NCBI GenBank assembly: GCA_004554585.1
Contig: SFLH01000002.1
Span: 186,001-250,000 of the forward strand
Reading direction: 5' to 3'
Origin: Clostridiales bacterium
Lineage (GTDB): Bacteria; Bacillota; Clostridia; Oscillospirales; Oscillospiraceae
Length of the DNA: 64,000 bases
Of the stretch, positions 32,628 through 42,500 are shown piece by piece. The notes under the pieces were generated by a model. It was not told where the DNA came from. It saw only the letters and a list, made by a program, of their open reading frames with translations, and made no database searches. Made by a program: the position numbers and the translations under genes. The number at the start of each line of letters is the position of its first letter. Within the stretch, counting starts at the first letter, position 1.

Positions 32628-33719
32628 ATGTCCAGCAGAGTATTTCAAAGCATCGTGCTGCAGATGAAGGAGTGTACCGACCGGGTCATCGGCGTCATCG
32701 ACGACCAGGGCACGGTGGTCTCCTGCAACCAGCTGACCTGGATCGGAGAAAAATGGGAGGGCGCTGCTTCCGCCCTGTCTGTCAATGAGACCACGGTGGT
32801 CATCTATGGGGACAAGACCTTCAAGCCCCTGGCCAGCCGGGGCTCTCACTACGACTACGCCGCCTTTGTCCAGGGCAGCGACGAGCAGGCCAAGCTCATC
32901 TGCTCCATGGTCACCGTGGCCCTCAACAGTGCCAAGGCCTACTATGAGGAGAAGCACGACAAGACCGCCTTCGTCAAGAGCATCATCTCCGACAACATCC
33001 TGCTCGGCGACATCTATGTGCGGGCTAAGGAGCTCCACTTTGCCTCCGAGGCCCCCCGGGCCGTCTTCCTGGTGCGCCAGGTGGGCTCGGCGGAGATCGC
33101 CGCAGTGGACGTGGTGCAGAACCTGTTCTCCGACAGCCAGGACGACTTTGTTATCTCCATCAACGAGACCGACATCGCCGTCATCAAAACCCTCACCGAG
33201 GGGGGCGATGGCAAGGAGATCTACCGCATCGCCAAGAGCATCGAGGATGCCCTGGCCCAGAACCTGAAGCTCAAGACCACCATCGGCATCGGCACCGTGG
33301 TCAACCACATCCGGGACCTGGCCCGGGCCTACAAGGAGGCCGGGGTGGCCATCGATGTGGGCAAGGTCTTTGACACGGAGAAGACCATCATCACCTATGA
33401 GAACCTGGGCATCGGCCGCCTGATCTATCAGCTGCCCACCGTCATGTGCGGCATGTTCCTTCAGGAGGTCTTTAAGAAGAACCCCATCGACGCCCTGGAC
33501 CAGGAGACCCTGTTCACCATCAACAAGTTCTTTGAGAACAACCTGAACGTCTCCGAGACCGCCCGGAAGCTCTTCGTCCACCGCAACACCCTGGTCTACC
33601 GCCTGGAGAAGATCAAGAAGCTCACCGGCCTGGACCTGCGGGAGTTTGACGACGCCATCACCTTCAAGGTGGCTCTGATGGTGAAGAAGTACCTGGTCAG
33701 CCGGGGCATCGAATCCTGA
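32628..33719 (+). CDS. CdaR/PucR-type transcriptional regulator
   Basis: A 363-residue regulator. ATG 32628 is 7 nt after GAGGAGGA, better placed than ATG 32622. The N-terminal domain (VFQSIVLQMKECTDRVIGVIDDQG then TWIGEKWEGAA) resembles the sugar-diacid-recognition domain of CdaR, and the C-terminus carries the PucR helix-turn-helix (NLNVSETARKLFVHRNTLVYRLEKI, about residues 306-330). CdaR of E. coli senses glycarate, but no such catabolic genes are near, so the ligand is unknown. It is followed by ftsEX after 56 nt, and an operon with ftsEX is likely. Confidence 0.82.
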   Translation: MSSRVFQSIVLQMKECTDRVIGVIDDQGTVVSCNQLTWIGEKWEGAASALSVNETTVVIYGDKTFKPLASRGSHYDYAAFVQGSDEQAKLICSMVTVALNSAKAYYEEKHDKTAFVKSIISDNILLGDIYVRAKELHFASEAPRAVFLVRQVGSAEIAAVDVVQNLFSDSQDDFVISINETDIAVIKTLTEGGDGKEIYRIAKSIEDALAQNLKLKTTIGIGTVVNHIRDLARAYKEAGVAIDVGKVFDTEKTIITYENLGIGRLIYQLPTVMCGMFLQEVFKKNPIDALDQETLFTINKFFENNLNVSETARKLFVHRNTLVYRLEKIKKLTGLDLREFDDAITFKVALMVKKYLVSRGIES

Positions 33720-33775
33720 ACGGCGGGGACCAGCTCCGCGCCAACGCGACGACTTGACAAAAAAGGAGTGTTACT

Positions 33776-34462
33776 TTGATTCGCCTGAGCGAAGTGCATA
33801 AGGAATATCAGAACGGCACGAAAGCCCTCAAGGGCGTGAGCTTGCAGATTGACGACGGCGACTTTGTCTTCCTGGTGGGCCCTTCCGGCTCTGGCAAGTC
33901 CACCATCATCAAGCTCATTACCGCGGAGATCGAACCCACCCGCGGCAAGCTGATGGTCAACGGTTACAATCTCAACGACATCAGCGAAAAACAGATTCCC
34001 CTCATGCGCCGCACCATCGGCGTGGTCTTTCAGGACTTCCGCCTGATCGACAAGAAGACCGTGTTTGAAAACATCGAGGTGGCCATGCGGGCTGTGGGCG
34101 CCACCACCGGCGAGATCCGCCGGCGCATCCCCTATGTGCTGGGCCTGGTGGGCCTGAGCACCAAGGAGAACCAGCTGCCCACCCAGCTCTCCGGCGGCGA
34201 GCAGCAGCGGGTGGCCATTGCCCGGGCCCTGGCCAATAACCCCAGCGTCATCATCGCCGACGAGCCCACGGGCAACCTGGACCCCGCCCGGTCCCTGGAA
34301 ATCATGGCGCTACTGGAGAAGATCAACGACATGGGCACCACCATCCTGGTGGTCACCCACGAGCGGGAGCTGGTCAACCGCTTTGGCAAGCGGGTGGTTG
34401 CCATCGAGAGCGGCCGGATCATCAGCGACGCGGCAGGAGGATATTACGGCAATGGGAGATAA
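33776..34462 (+). CDS. ftsE: Cell-division ABC ATPase FtsE
   Basis: A 228-residue ATPase of the FtsEX complex, which activates peptidoglycan hydrolases at division or sporulation. TTG 33776 is the start, with AAGGAGTG 5 nt upstream. Walker A GPSGSGKST, the signature LSGGEQQRVAIARA and Walker B IIADEPTGNLD are intact; VFQDFRLIDKKTVFENIEVAM is typical of FtsE. It overlaps ftsX by 11 nt. Confidence 0.95.
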   Translation: MIRLSEVHKEYQNGTKALKGVSLQIDDGDFVFLVGPSGSGKSTIIKLITAEIEPTRGKLMVNGYNLNDISEKQIPLMRRTIGVVFQDFRLIDKKTVFENIEVAMRAVGATTGEIRRRIPYVLGLVGLSTKENQLPTQLSGGEQQRVAIARALANNPSVIIADEPTGNLDPARSLEIMALLEKINDMGTTILVVTHERELVNRFGKRVVAIESGRIISDAAGGYYGNGR

Positions 34463-35339
34463 ACAAATTTTCTATCATATCCGCGAGGGGTGCCGTAGTA
34501 TCTTTGCACATGGGCTCATGTCCTTTGCGGCTGTGTGCATGACGGTGGCCTGTCTGCTGATCATGGGGTCCTTCTCCCTCATCGCCGTCAACGCCAATCA
34601 GATGCTCCAGGATCTGGAGGATGACAATCAGTTCCTGGCCTACATCGACGACTCCCTCACCCGGGAGCAGGGCAGAGCCCTGGAGGAACAGATCCGGGCC
34701 GTGCCCAACGTGTCTGAGGTTACGTTCGTGACCAAAGAGGAGGCCTGGGAGGATTTTACTGCCGACCAGGAGAACCAGTCCGCCTTCAACGAAAGCGACT
34801 CGGACATCCTGCGGGACCGCTATGAGATCCACGTGGAGGACATCGAGCTCATGCAGGACACGGTGGACCAGGTGAGCCAGATCAGCGGCATCGCCAACGT
34901 GCGGGCCGCCATGGAGATCGCCGACGGTTTTGTCATGCTGCGCAACGTGGCCACGGCTCTGGCCATCATTCTGGTGGTGATGCTGGTGATCATCTCCATC
35001 TCCATCGTGGCCAACACCATCAAGCTGACCACCTTCACCCGGCGGGAGGAGATCGCCATCATGAAGATGTGCGGCGCCACCAACTGGTTCGTCCGCTGGC
35101 CCTTCCTGGTGGAAGGGGTGATCCTGGGGCTGGCCGGCGGCGTTATCGCCTACCTGTGCCAGTGGGGGGTCTACGGCCTGATCGTCCAGGCGGTGAACAA
35201 AAGCGGCATTCTGAGCATCATCAACGTGGTGCCCTTCCAGCAGATGGCCCCGGCGGTGCTGCTGGTCTTCCTGCTGGTGGGCGTGGCCATTGGCGCCGGC
35301 GGATCGGCCATGGCCATTCGCAAGTTCCTGAAAGTTTGA
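34452..35339 (+). CDS. ftsX: Cell-division membrane protein FtsX
   Basis: A 295-residue permease-like protein with four membrane helices (about 21-43, 168-190, 218-240, 265-287) and one large outside loop (about 44-165) that contacts hydrolases or their activators. The N-terminal IREGCRSIFAHGLMSFAAV and EEIAIMKMCGATNWFVRWPF are typical FtsX signatures. ATG 34452 follows AGGAGG at 34435-34440. No EnvC-type hydrolase gene follows, unlike in many Clostridia; a very small membrane protein gene follows instead. Confidence 0.93.
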   Translation: MGDKQIFYHIREGCRSIFAHGLMSFAAVCMTVACLLIMGSFSLIAVNANQMLQDLEDDNQFLAYIDDSLTREQGRALEEQIRAVPNVSEVTFVTKEEAWEDFTADQENQSAFNESDSDILRDRYEIHVEDIELMQDTVDQVSQISGIANVRAAMEIADGFVMLRNVATALAIILVVMLVIISISIVANTIKLTTFTRREEIAIMKMCGATNWFVRWPFLVEGVILGLAGGVIAYLCQWGVYGLIVQAVNKSGILSIINVVPFQQMAPAVLLVFLLVGVAIGAGGSAMAIRKFLKV

Positions 35340-35357
35340 TCCGTGAGGTGTACGGCA

Positions 35358-35483
35358 ATGTCCAAACAGAAACCCAAAAACCGGGACCCCATGCGCCGGC
35401 AGAAGCGGTTTGCCGCCGTGCTGGCGGTGATCCTGTGTCTGTCCCTGGTCCTCTCCCTGGTGGTTACGGTGCTGCCTTATTAA
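35358..35483 (+). CDS. 41-residue single-pass membrane protein of unknown function
   Basis: ATG 35358 follows GAGGTG by 7 nt. The peptide has a Lys/Arg-rich cytoplasmic part (MSKQKPKNRDPMRRQKRF) and one hydrophobic helix of about 21 residues ending VVTVLPY. Good ribosome site, tight position 18 nt after ftsX and the clean basic-then-hydrophobic layout support a real gene. I do not recognise a family. It may act with FtsEX, but this is inference from position only. Confidence 0.65.
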   Translation: MSKQKPKNRDPMRRQKRFAAVLAVILCLSLVLSLVVTVLPY

Positions 35484-35513
35484 AGGGAGGACCCCAAGAA
35501 AACAACGGATGCG

Positions 35514-35546
35514 GCAAGCGGCGGCTTCGGCCGCCGCTTGCTTTTT
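35514..35546 (+). terminator. UUCG-loop terminator after the ftsEX operon
   Basis: A perfect 12-bp stem GCAAGCGGCGGC/GCCGCCGCTTGC with a TTCG tetraloop is followed by TTTTT. It ends 34 nt before the next start codon. Confidence 0.93.
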
Positions 35547-35579
35547 GCCAGACGGCGTGGCGATAAGGAGGAAGATACC

Positions 35580-36764
35580 ATGCGCAAGAAAAACCCAAAG
35601 ACCTTATCCCAGCGGGGAAAGACCGGTCTGCTCTGCCTGCTGTGTTTTTTGCTGGGGGGTGTGATAGCCCTGGCGGCTGTCTGGCAGCTCCAGGGCACGG
35701 AGGGCAGGACCCTGACGGCAGCCTACCGCCTCATCCAAGAGCAGTTTGTGGGGGAGCACGACGACCAGAAAACCCTGGACGCAGCCTTGGAAGGGATGGT
35801 GGAGTCCCTGGGGGACCGGTGGTCCTATTATCTGGACCCCCAGGAAACCCAGCAGGTGAAGCAGCAGCGGAGCAATGCCTATGTGGGCATCGGCATCACC
35901 GTGGGCACGGAGCCGGCCGACGGCCTGCAGATTCTCCGGGTCACCGCCGGCGCTCCGGCGGAAGAGGCGGGCCTGGTTTCCGGGGAGATCATCCGAGGTG
36001 TGGACGGCATGTCTATCACGGAGGAAAACCGCCAGGAGGCCTTGGACGCAATCCAGGGAGAGGAGGGCACCGTGGTGACCCTGGAGGTGGAAGGGACCGA
36101 CGGCGTGAGACGGACGGTGGAGGTTACCCGGGCCCAGATCCACGGCATCACCGCTGCCTGGACCATGCTGGACGGCCAAGTGGGCCTGGTGACCATCCAG
36201 AGCTTTTACGCCGGCACGGCGGACCTGGTGAAGCAGGGGGTAAATGAGCTGGTGGACCAGGGGGCCCAGGCCCTGGTCTTTGACGTGCGCAACAACCCCG
36301 GCGGCTATGTCTCGGAGCTGACGGAGATTCTGGACTTCCTGCTGCCGGAGGGGGATATCTTCATTGAGCGCACGGTGGACGGGGAGGAGATCGTCTACTC
36401 CTCCGACGCTGCCTGCGTGGACCTGCCCATGGCGGTGCTGGTGAACAGCGAAAGCTACAGTGCCGCGGAATTCCTGGCCGCCCAGCTGCGGGAGTCCGTT
36501 GGGGCGGTGGTAGCTGGGGAGCAGACCAGCGGAAAGGGGTATTCCCAGGTCCTCTTCGACCTGCCCAATGGGTCCTCCATCGGCCTGTCTACCGCCCGGT
36601 ACTACACCGGCGGAGGGGTGTCTCTCATCGGCACAGGTCTGAATCCCGACCCGGCCGTCTCTCTGAGCCAGGAGGACCAGGAGAAGCTCCTGGCGGGTAC
36701 CCTGGCGCCCCAGGAGGATGCCCAGCTCCAGGCGGCCCTCCAAGCTCTTTCTGGCCAGTCTTGA
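35580..36764 (+). CDS. S41-family C-terminal processing peptidase (CtpA-type)
   Basis: A 394-residue membrane-anchored serine protease. ATG 35580 has AAGGAGGA 6 nt before. A membrane helix (about residues 15-38) is followed by a PDZ domain (about 100-180: GIGITVGTEPADGLQILRVTAGAPAEEAGL region) and the S41 core. The catalytic Ser is expected in NSESYSAAEFLAAQL (near residue 300) and the catalytic Lys in QTSGKGYSQ. In Bacilli, CtpB helps sporulation signalling and CtpA acts in wall protein turnover; the role here is open. Position after ftsEX is common in Clostridia. Confidence 0.88.
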   Translation: MRKKNPKTLSQRGKTGLLCLLCFLLGGVIALAAVWQLQGTEGRTLTAAYRLIQEQFVGEHDDQKTLDAALEGMVESLGDRWSYYLDPQETQQVKQQRSNAYVGIGITVGTEPADGLQILRVTAGAPAEEAGLVSGEIIRGVDGMSITEENRQEALDAIQGEEGTVVTLEVEGTDGVRRTVEVTRAQIHGITAAWTMLDGQVGLVTIQSFYAGTADLVKQGVNELVDQGAQALVFDVRNNPGGYVSELTEILDFLLPEGDIFIERTVDGEEIVYSSDAACVDLPMAVLVNSESYSAAEFLAAQLRESVGAVVAGEQTSGKGYSQVLFDLPNGSSIGLSTARYYTGGGVSLIGTGLNPDPAVSLSQEDQEKLLAGTLAPQEDAQLQAALQALSGQS

Positions 36765-36826
36765 CGGAGCGGGGAGCCTTTTTTCGGGAAATCCCCCCGG
36801 GGGGTCCAAAGGCGGGGCCCTTCCCC

Positions 36827-36855
36827 TTGACAGACCGGGAGAAAGTACCTATAAT
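36827..36855 (+). promoter_or_regulatory. Consensus sigma-A promoter for greA-lysS
   Basis: TTGACA (36827-36832) and TATAAT (36850-36855) are 17 bp apart: a full consensus match, the strongest promoter in the window by sequence. Confidence 0.92.
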
Positions 36856-36956
36856 ACTTAGGAATCTATCCTGGTTACCTTTTATAAATGTGTAGGCCTT
36901 GGGCCTGCTGCATAGGAAAACAGACCAATCAAAAATCGAAAGGTGTTAAAAAAACC

Positions 36957-37430
36957 ATGGCAAAAGAATACACACTCAGCGCCGAGCGCTTGGAGGAACT
37001 CAAGCAGGAGCTGACCTATCTGAAGACCGTGCGGGAAAAGGAAGTGGCGGAGCTGATCAAGGAAGCCCGCTCCTTCGGCGACCTGTCGGAGAACAGTGAG
37101 TACGATGAGGCCAAGAACGAGCAGGGCAAGCTCTACTCCCGCATCGCGGAGCTGGAGGAGATCCTCTCCAACTACACCCTCATCCAGGAGCAGGAGAACC
37201 ACATGGACCTGGTCCACGTGGGCAACACCGTGGTGGTGCGGGACCTGGAGTTTGACGAACAGCTCCAGTATCAGATCGTGGGCTCCCAGGAGGCCGACCC
37301 CATGAACGGCCGCATCTCCGAGGACTCCCCCTTCGGCCGGGCGCTGCTGGGCCGCAAGGCCGGGGAAGAGGTGGTGGTGGAAGCCCCCGCCGGCAACATT
37401 CGCTATCAGATCGTGGAGATCCAGAGATAA
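36957..37430 (+). CDS. greA: Transcription elongation factor GreA
   Basis: A 157-residue factor that makes RNA polymerase cut and restart stalled transcripts. The N-terminal coiled coil carries the acidic tip in GDLSENSEYDEAKNEQ, and the C-terminal FKBP-like domain ends SPFGRALLGRKAGEEVVVEAPAG. ATG 36957 gives the standard N-terminus; upstream in-frame codons belong to the leader. It is co-transcribed with lysS (24 nt gap), a frequent Firmicute pair. Confidence 0.96.
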   Translation: MAKEYTLSAERLEELKQELTYLKTVREKEVAELIKEARSFGDLSENSEYDEAKNEQGKLYSRIAELEEILSNYTLIQEQENHMDLVHVGNTVVVRDLEFDEQLQYQIVGSQEADPMNGRISEDSPFGRALLGRKAGEEVVVEAPAGNIRYQIVEIQR

Positions 37431-37454
37431 CAGAGAGAAAAGGAGCGGCTGAAG

Positions 37455-39398
37455 ATGGCTGAGAAGAACAAAAAGGAAACGGCACAGGAAGAGGTCCAGG
37501 ACCTCTCCCAGATCCTCCAGGTGCGCCGGGATAAGCTGGCCGCCCTCCAGGCCGAGGGCAAGGACCCCTTCCAGCAGACCAAGTTTACTGTGTCCGCCCA
37601 CACCCAGGAGATCAAGGACAACTTTGATCAGATGGAGGGCCAGGCGGTCACCGTGGCTGGGCGCCTCATGTCCAAGCGTGGCATGGGCAAGGTGAGCTTC
37701 TGCGACCTGCAGGACAAGACCGGCCGCATCCAGCTTTACGCCCGCCGGGACGAGATGGACGAGGCAGTCTACAACGCCTTTAAGAAGTACGACATCGGCG
37801 ACCTGGTGGGGGTGGAAGGCGAGGTCTTCCGCACCCAGCGGGGGGAGATGAGCGTGCGCTGCAAGAACGTTACCCTCCTGTCCAAGTCCCTGCGCCCCCT
37901 GCCGGAGAAGTTCCACGGCCTGCAGGACAAGGAACTGCGCTACCGCCAGCGGTACGTGGATCTGATCGTCAACCCCGACAGCCGGAAAAACTTCGAGATC
38001 CGCAGCAAGTTCGTCAGCTATCTGCGCGCCTTCCTGGACGGACGGGGCTACATGGAAGTGGAGACCCCGGTGCTCAACACCATCTCCGGCGGTGCCACGG
38101 CCCGGCCCTTCATCACCCACCACAACACCCTGGACCTGGACATGTATATGCGCATCGCCACGGAACTCCACCTCAAGCGCCTGATCGTGGGCGGCCTGGA
38201 GCGGGTGTATGAGATCGGCCGGATCTTCCGCAACGAGGGTATGGACACCAAGCACAACCCCGAGTTCACCACCGTGGAGCTGTACCAGGCCTATGCCGAC
38301 TTCAACGACATGATGGACCTGTTTGAGGACTTCCTGTCCTCCGCCGCCCAGAAGATTCTGGGCACCTACCACGTCACCTGGCAGGGGGAGGAGATTGACC
38401 TGACCCCCGGCTGGCAGCGGCTGACCATGGCTGAGGCCGTGAAGAAGTACCTGGGCGTGGACTTTATGACCATCGACGACGATGGCGCCGCCGTGGCCGC
38501 TGCCAAGAGCGTGGGGGTGGACATGGACGGGGTGGAGCCCACCTGGGGCCACGCCCTCTACGAGTGCTTCGACCAGAAGGTGGAGGGGATGCTCATCCAG
38601 CCCACCTTCATCACCATGCACCCGGTGGACGTGTCCCCCCTGGCCAAGCGCTCCCCCAAGGACAGCCGTCTCACCGAGCGTTTTGAGCTGTTCATCTGCC
38701 GCAGCGAGATGGGCAACGCCTTTTCCGAGCTCAACGATCCCATCGACCAGAAGCAGCGCTTCCAGAAGCAGGTGGAGATGCGGGAAGGCGGCGACGAAGA
38801 GGCCGGCATGATGGACGAGGACTACATCAACGCCCTGGAGTACGGCCTGCCCCCCACGGGCGGCCTGGGCATCGGCATCGACCGGTGCGTGATGCTGCTC
38901 ACCGGCGCCGACTCCATCCGGGATGTGATCCTCTTCCCCACCATGAAGCCCCTGGACCTGCCCAAGGGAGAGAAGAAGGCCCCCCAGGTCCCCGCAGAGG
39001 CCTCGGTCCCGGCCGAGGAGATCGACTTTTCCAAGGTGGAGATCGAACCCCTCTTCGCCGATTTCGTGGACTTTGAGACCTTCAGCAAGTCCGACTTCCG
39101 GGCAGTGAAGGTGAAGGCCTGCGAGGCGGTAAAGAAGAGCAAGAAGCTCCTGAAGTTCGTCCTGGACGACGGCTCCGGCACCGACCGGGTGATCCTCAGT
39201 GGCATCCACGAGTACTATGAGCCCGAAGAGCTGGTGGGCAAGACCTGCATCGCCATTACCAACCTGCCCCCCCGGCCCATGATGGGCATCGACTCCTGCG
39301 GGATGCTCATCTCGGCGGTGCACCACGAGGAGGGGGCCGAGCGGCTCCACCTGCTCATGGTGGACCCCCATATTCCTGCCGGCGCCAAGCTGTACTAA
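37455..39398 (+). CDS. lysS: Lysyl-tRNA synthetase (class II) with C-terminal Trbp111-like domain
   Basis: The first 490 or so residues are class II LysRS: anticodon-binding OB fold, motif 2 FRNEGMDTKHNPEFTTVELYQA and motif 3 GLGIGIDRCVMLLTG. After a Pro/Ala/Glu linker (about 495-520) an extra domain follows (residues about 520-647). Its segments SDFRAVKVKACEAVKKSKKLL, LSGIHEYYEPEELVGK and NLPPRPMMGIDSCGML match the EMAPII/Trbp111 tRNA-binding domain normally found at the end of MetRS. Normal LysRS stops near residue 500. It likely strengthens tRNA binding or dimer formation; its effect on specificity is not known from sequence. Confidence 0.95.
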   Translation: MAEKNKKETAQEEVQDLSQILQVRRDKLAALQAEGKDPFQQTKFTVSAHTQEIKDNFDQMEGQAVTVAGRLMSKRGMGKVSFCDLQDKTGRIQLYARRDEMDEAVYNAFKKYDIGDLVGVEGEVFRTQRGEMSVRCKNVTLLSKSLRPLPEKFHGLQDKELRYRQRYVDLIVNPDSRKNFEIRSKFVSYLRAFLDGRGYMEVETPVLNTISGGATARPFITHHNTLDLDMYMRIATELHLKRLIVGGLERVYEIGRIFRNEGMDTKHNPEFTTVELYQAYADFNDMMDLFEDFLSSAAQKILGTYHVTWQGEEIDLTPGWQRLTMAEAVKKYLGVDFMTIDDDGAAVAAAKSVGVDMDGVEPTWGHALYECFDQKVEGMLIQPTFITMHPVDVSPLAKRSPKDSRLTERFELFICRSEMGNAFSELNDPIDQKQRFQKQVEMREGGDEEAGMMDEDYINALEYGLPPTGGLGIGIDRCVMLLTGADSIRDVILFPTMKPLDLPKGEKKAPQVPAEASVPAEEIDFSKVEIEPLFADFVDFETFSKSDFRAVKVKACEAVKKSKKLLKFVLDDGSGTDRVILSGIHEYYEPEELVGKTCIAITNLPPRPMMGIDSCGMLISAVHHEEGAERLHLLMVDPHIPAGAKLY

Positions 39399-39455
39399 GC
39401 TGTGGGAACCGGCGGAGTTTGAGAGAGACGTTGGGAGCACCGGAAATACAACCGC

Positions 39456-39496
39456 ACAGGGCCGGCCTCGGAGACAGGCCGGCCCTGTTTCTTTTT
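39456..39496 (+). terminator. Terminator of greA-lysS
   Basis: A 13-bp stem ACAGGGCCGGCCT/AGGCCGGCCCTGT with a 7-nt loop is followed by TTTCTTTTT. Confidence 0.93.
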
Positions 39497-39540
39497 AAAA
39501 GGCAGCGGCAGGCATCCTTTGGGATGCCTGCCGCTGCCTT
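39495..39540 (-). terminator. Terminator of the ABC exporter operon
   Basis: On the minus strand a 19-bp perfect stem AAGGCAGCGGCAGGCATCC/GGATGCCTGCCGCTGCCTT with a 4-nt loop is followed by TTTT. It lies directly beside the lysS terminator, so two convergent units are separated by two back-to-back hairpins. Confidence 0.9.
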
Positions 39541-39558
39541 GTTGTCTTGCGGAAGGAG

Positions 39559-42500
39559 CTACTCCACGCTTTTGAGGGACTCCACCATGTCTAGATCTTT
39601 CAGTTTTCGGTGGGCGGCCAGGTTGACCAACAGGGAGAAGGCGGCGGTCAGCAGGGCAGCCCAGAGGTAGCTGGAAAGGCTAAGGGACCGGCCGAACATG
39701 AGCATGTCGATCTCCACCGTGAGCACTAGCCACTGGTGCAGAAGCTTCCCCAGTACCATCCCCAGGGCCACCCCGAAGATGGTCAGAAAGACGTTCTCCC
39801 GGTAGACGTAGGAGGACAGTTCCCGGTCGTAGAACCCTAAGACCTTCAAGGTGGCCAGCTCCCGCATGCGCTCGGTGATGTTGATGCTGGTCAGGTTCAG
39901 CAGCACCACGAAGGCCAGGGCGGCGGCGCAGACGATGATGAGGATGACGGCGTAGTCGATGCTCTCCAGGCTGGAGGTGAAGGTGTCCCGGGTGTCGGTG
40001 ATCAGGGTGAGGGAGGTCACCCCGTCCAGGGCCACCAGCTGGCTCTCCAGCTCCTCGGCCTGGTCGGTGTCGGTGGACAGGTCCACCAGAATGGTGTTGT
40101 CCTCCGGCGGGCTTCCGAAGACCTTCTCATAGTAGGTGTCGCTGAGGTAGATGTAGTGCTGAATGTAGTGCTCGGTGACGTCAGCCACCCGGATGGTCAC
40201 TCGGCTGTCACCCTCCAGGGTGATGGTGTCTCCCGGTTCTACGTCCAGAAGAATGGCCATCTTTTCCGTGATTACTGCGCCGTCGTCCGGCAGGGTCACT
40301 GGGTCATCATTGGTGCGGTGGCGCAGAGAGACGAAGGGGGCTAGAGCCTCTTGACTTTCGGCAGTTTGAAGGTAGCAGTCCACAGAGTAGGTCTCACTCT
40401 GGGCGGTGTAGGAGGCGGTGTGGCAGGTGAGATAACCGCTGACCAGGTTGCTCTCGTCCAGGGCGTCTTCCACTTCCTGCTGCTCCAAGGGGGTGACTTT
40501 GTCCACCAGCCCCACCTGGGCGGAGTAGTGGTAGATTTCATCGTACTGCATATCCATGACTCCCAAGATGGACCCCCGCAGGCCGAAAGCGGTGACGATG
40601 AGGGCAGCGCAGCCGCCAATGCCGATGACGGTCATCCAGAACCGCTTCTTGTAGCGGAAGAGGTTGCGCAAGGTAATTTTATAGTGGAAGGAGAGCTTCT
40701 GCCACAGGGGGGTGATCCGCTCCAGAAGGATGCGCTTGCCCATGGGCGGGGCCTTGGGGCGCATAAGTTCTGCTGGGGAGGCGGACAAGGTGGAGATGCA
40801 GGCGGCCAGAGCGGCCAGGGTCACTGTACCGATGGAGGCCACACAGGCCAGCAGAGAGGTCATGGGCTCAAAGCTGTAGAGGATGTCGCCAATGGAGTAC
40901 AGGATGAGCCAGGCGGTACAGATGATCCAGGGCAGCAGGGTCAGGCCGATGGCCAGGCCGATCACGGCCCCAATGGCGCTGGCCAAAAAGCCGTAGCCAA
41001 CATATTTCACGGCGATGGAGCGCTTGGAGAAGCCCAGAGCCTTCAGACCACCGATGGTGGTGCGCTGCTCCTCCACCATGCGGGTCATGGTGGTCAGACA
41101 GACCAGAGCGGCCACCAGGAAGAAGATGAGGGGGAAGACGGTGGACAGGGAACTCATTCGGTCGGCGTCCATGCTGTAGCTGGCGTAGCCCACGTTGGTG
41201 TCCCGGTCCAGAATGTACCACTGGCCCTCTTCCAGCAGCTCCACATCCCGCTTGGCCTGCTCCACTTCCTTGCGGGCCTGGTTGAGCTGGTCTTCCGCTT
41301 CTTCCTCGCCCTCTTGGTAGGCCTGCACGCCCTGGGCGTATTCCTCTTCGCCTTCTTCCAGCTGTTCTTTCGCTTGGTCCAGCTGTTCCTGGCCCTGTTT
41401 GAGCTCCTCGGCCAGGGTTTTTTGTCCTGCGGTGAGTTCTTCCAAGCCGCTGTTATAGTCTTCCCAACCTTCATCCAGGCTCTTGCGGGTGGCGGCCAGG
41501 GTCTGGGAGCTGTTCTCCCACTCTTTCAGACCGTCTTCATATTCGGCTTCGCCGGCGTCCAGCTGGGCCTTGGCGGCGTCCAGTTGCTTTTTTGCCTGGT
41601 CCAGTTCTGCCTTCTGCTCCTTCAGATCCTGATAGCGGGAGGAGGATAGCAGGTCGTTGTAGGCCTGGTCGTAAAGTGTATCGTAGGCGGCGGCGTAATA
41701 TTTGCTATAGCACTGGGCGTAGACCTTAGAGTAGACCAACTGGTAGCTGCCTGGCTGGGTGGCCTCGGCAGCGGCGGCTTCCTCTTTAGCCTGGGCGTCG
41801 GCCTGGGAAGCTGCCTGGGCGGCTGCTTGAATGGCCGCTTGGGAGGCGGCCTCTGTCTCCAAGGCTACGGTGCTGGCCTGGTAGAGAGCCAGGCCCAATT
41901 GATATTGCGCTTTGCCACTGTTGTATTCCACCCAGCCGGCATCCAGTTCGTTCCGGGCTTCTTCCAGGGCCGGTTTGGCTGCCTCTAGGGAAGCCATGCC
42001 TTCCTGGTAGGCTTTCTCGCCGGTATCCAGCTGAGCTTTGGCGTCATCCAGCTGGGCTTTGGCAGCGTCCAGCTGTTTTTGGCCAGCGGCACTCTCTTCC
42101 TGGAACGTGGTCAAGCCCTCCTGGTAGTCGGCCCAGCCGTCGTCCAGTTCTTTGCGGGCGGCATCCAGCTCCTCCTGTCCCTCTTGCAGGGAAGCTTCGG
42201 TCTCTTTTTCGCCTTCGGCCAGAGCCTGTTCGGCCTGGGTGATCTGGTCGTTGGCGTCCTCTAGGCGGAGCTGACAGCGCTCCAAGGCCAGGGGTTTAAG
42301 CTCCTTGGCACAGTCATCGATGAGCTGGCTGTATTCCTCCGAGTAGGTCTCCAATTCCTCTGCTCCGTCCACCAGTAGGTAGGCGTCGGTGTAGTAGTCC
42401 ATGGTGAAGGCGGAGGAGGGGAGCATCAGATAGGCGGAGACCTTTCCAGTGCCCAGGGAGGAGGTCCCCCGGTCGATGGAGATGTACAGGGGAGAGGTGG

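Noticed and set aside
36882..39440. An 852-codon minus-strand frame opposite greA and lysS
   Set aside because: It is explained by codon bias of the real genes and crosses two gene ends.
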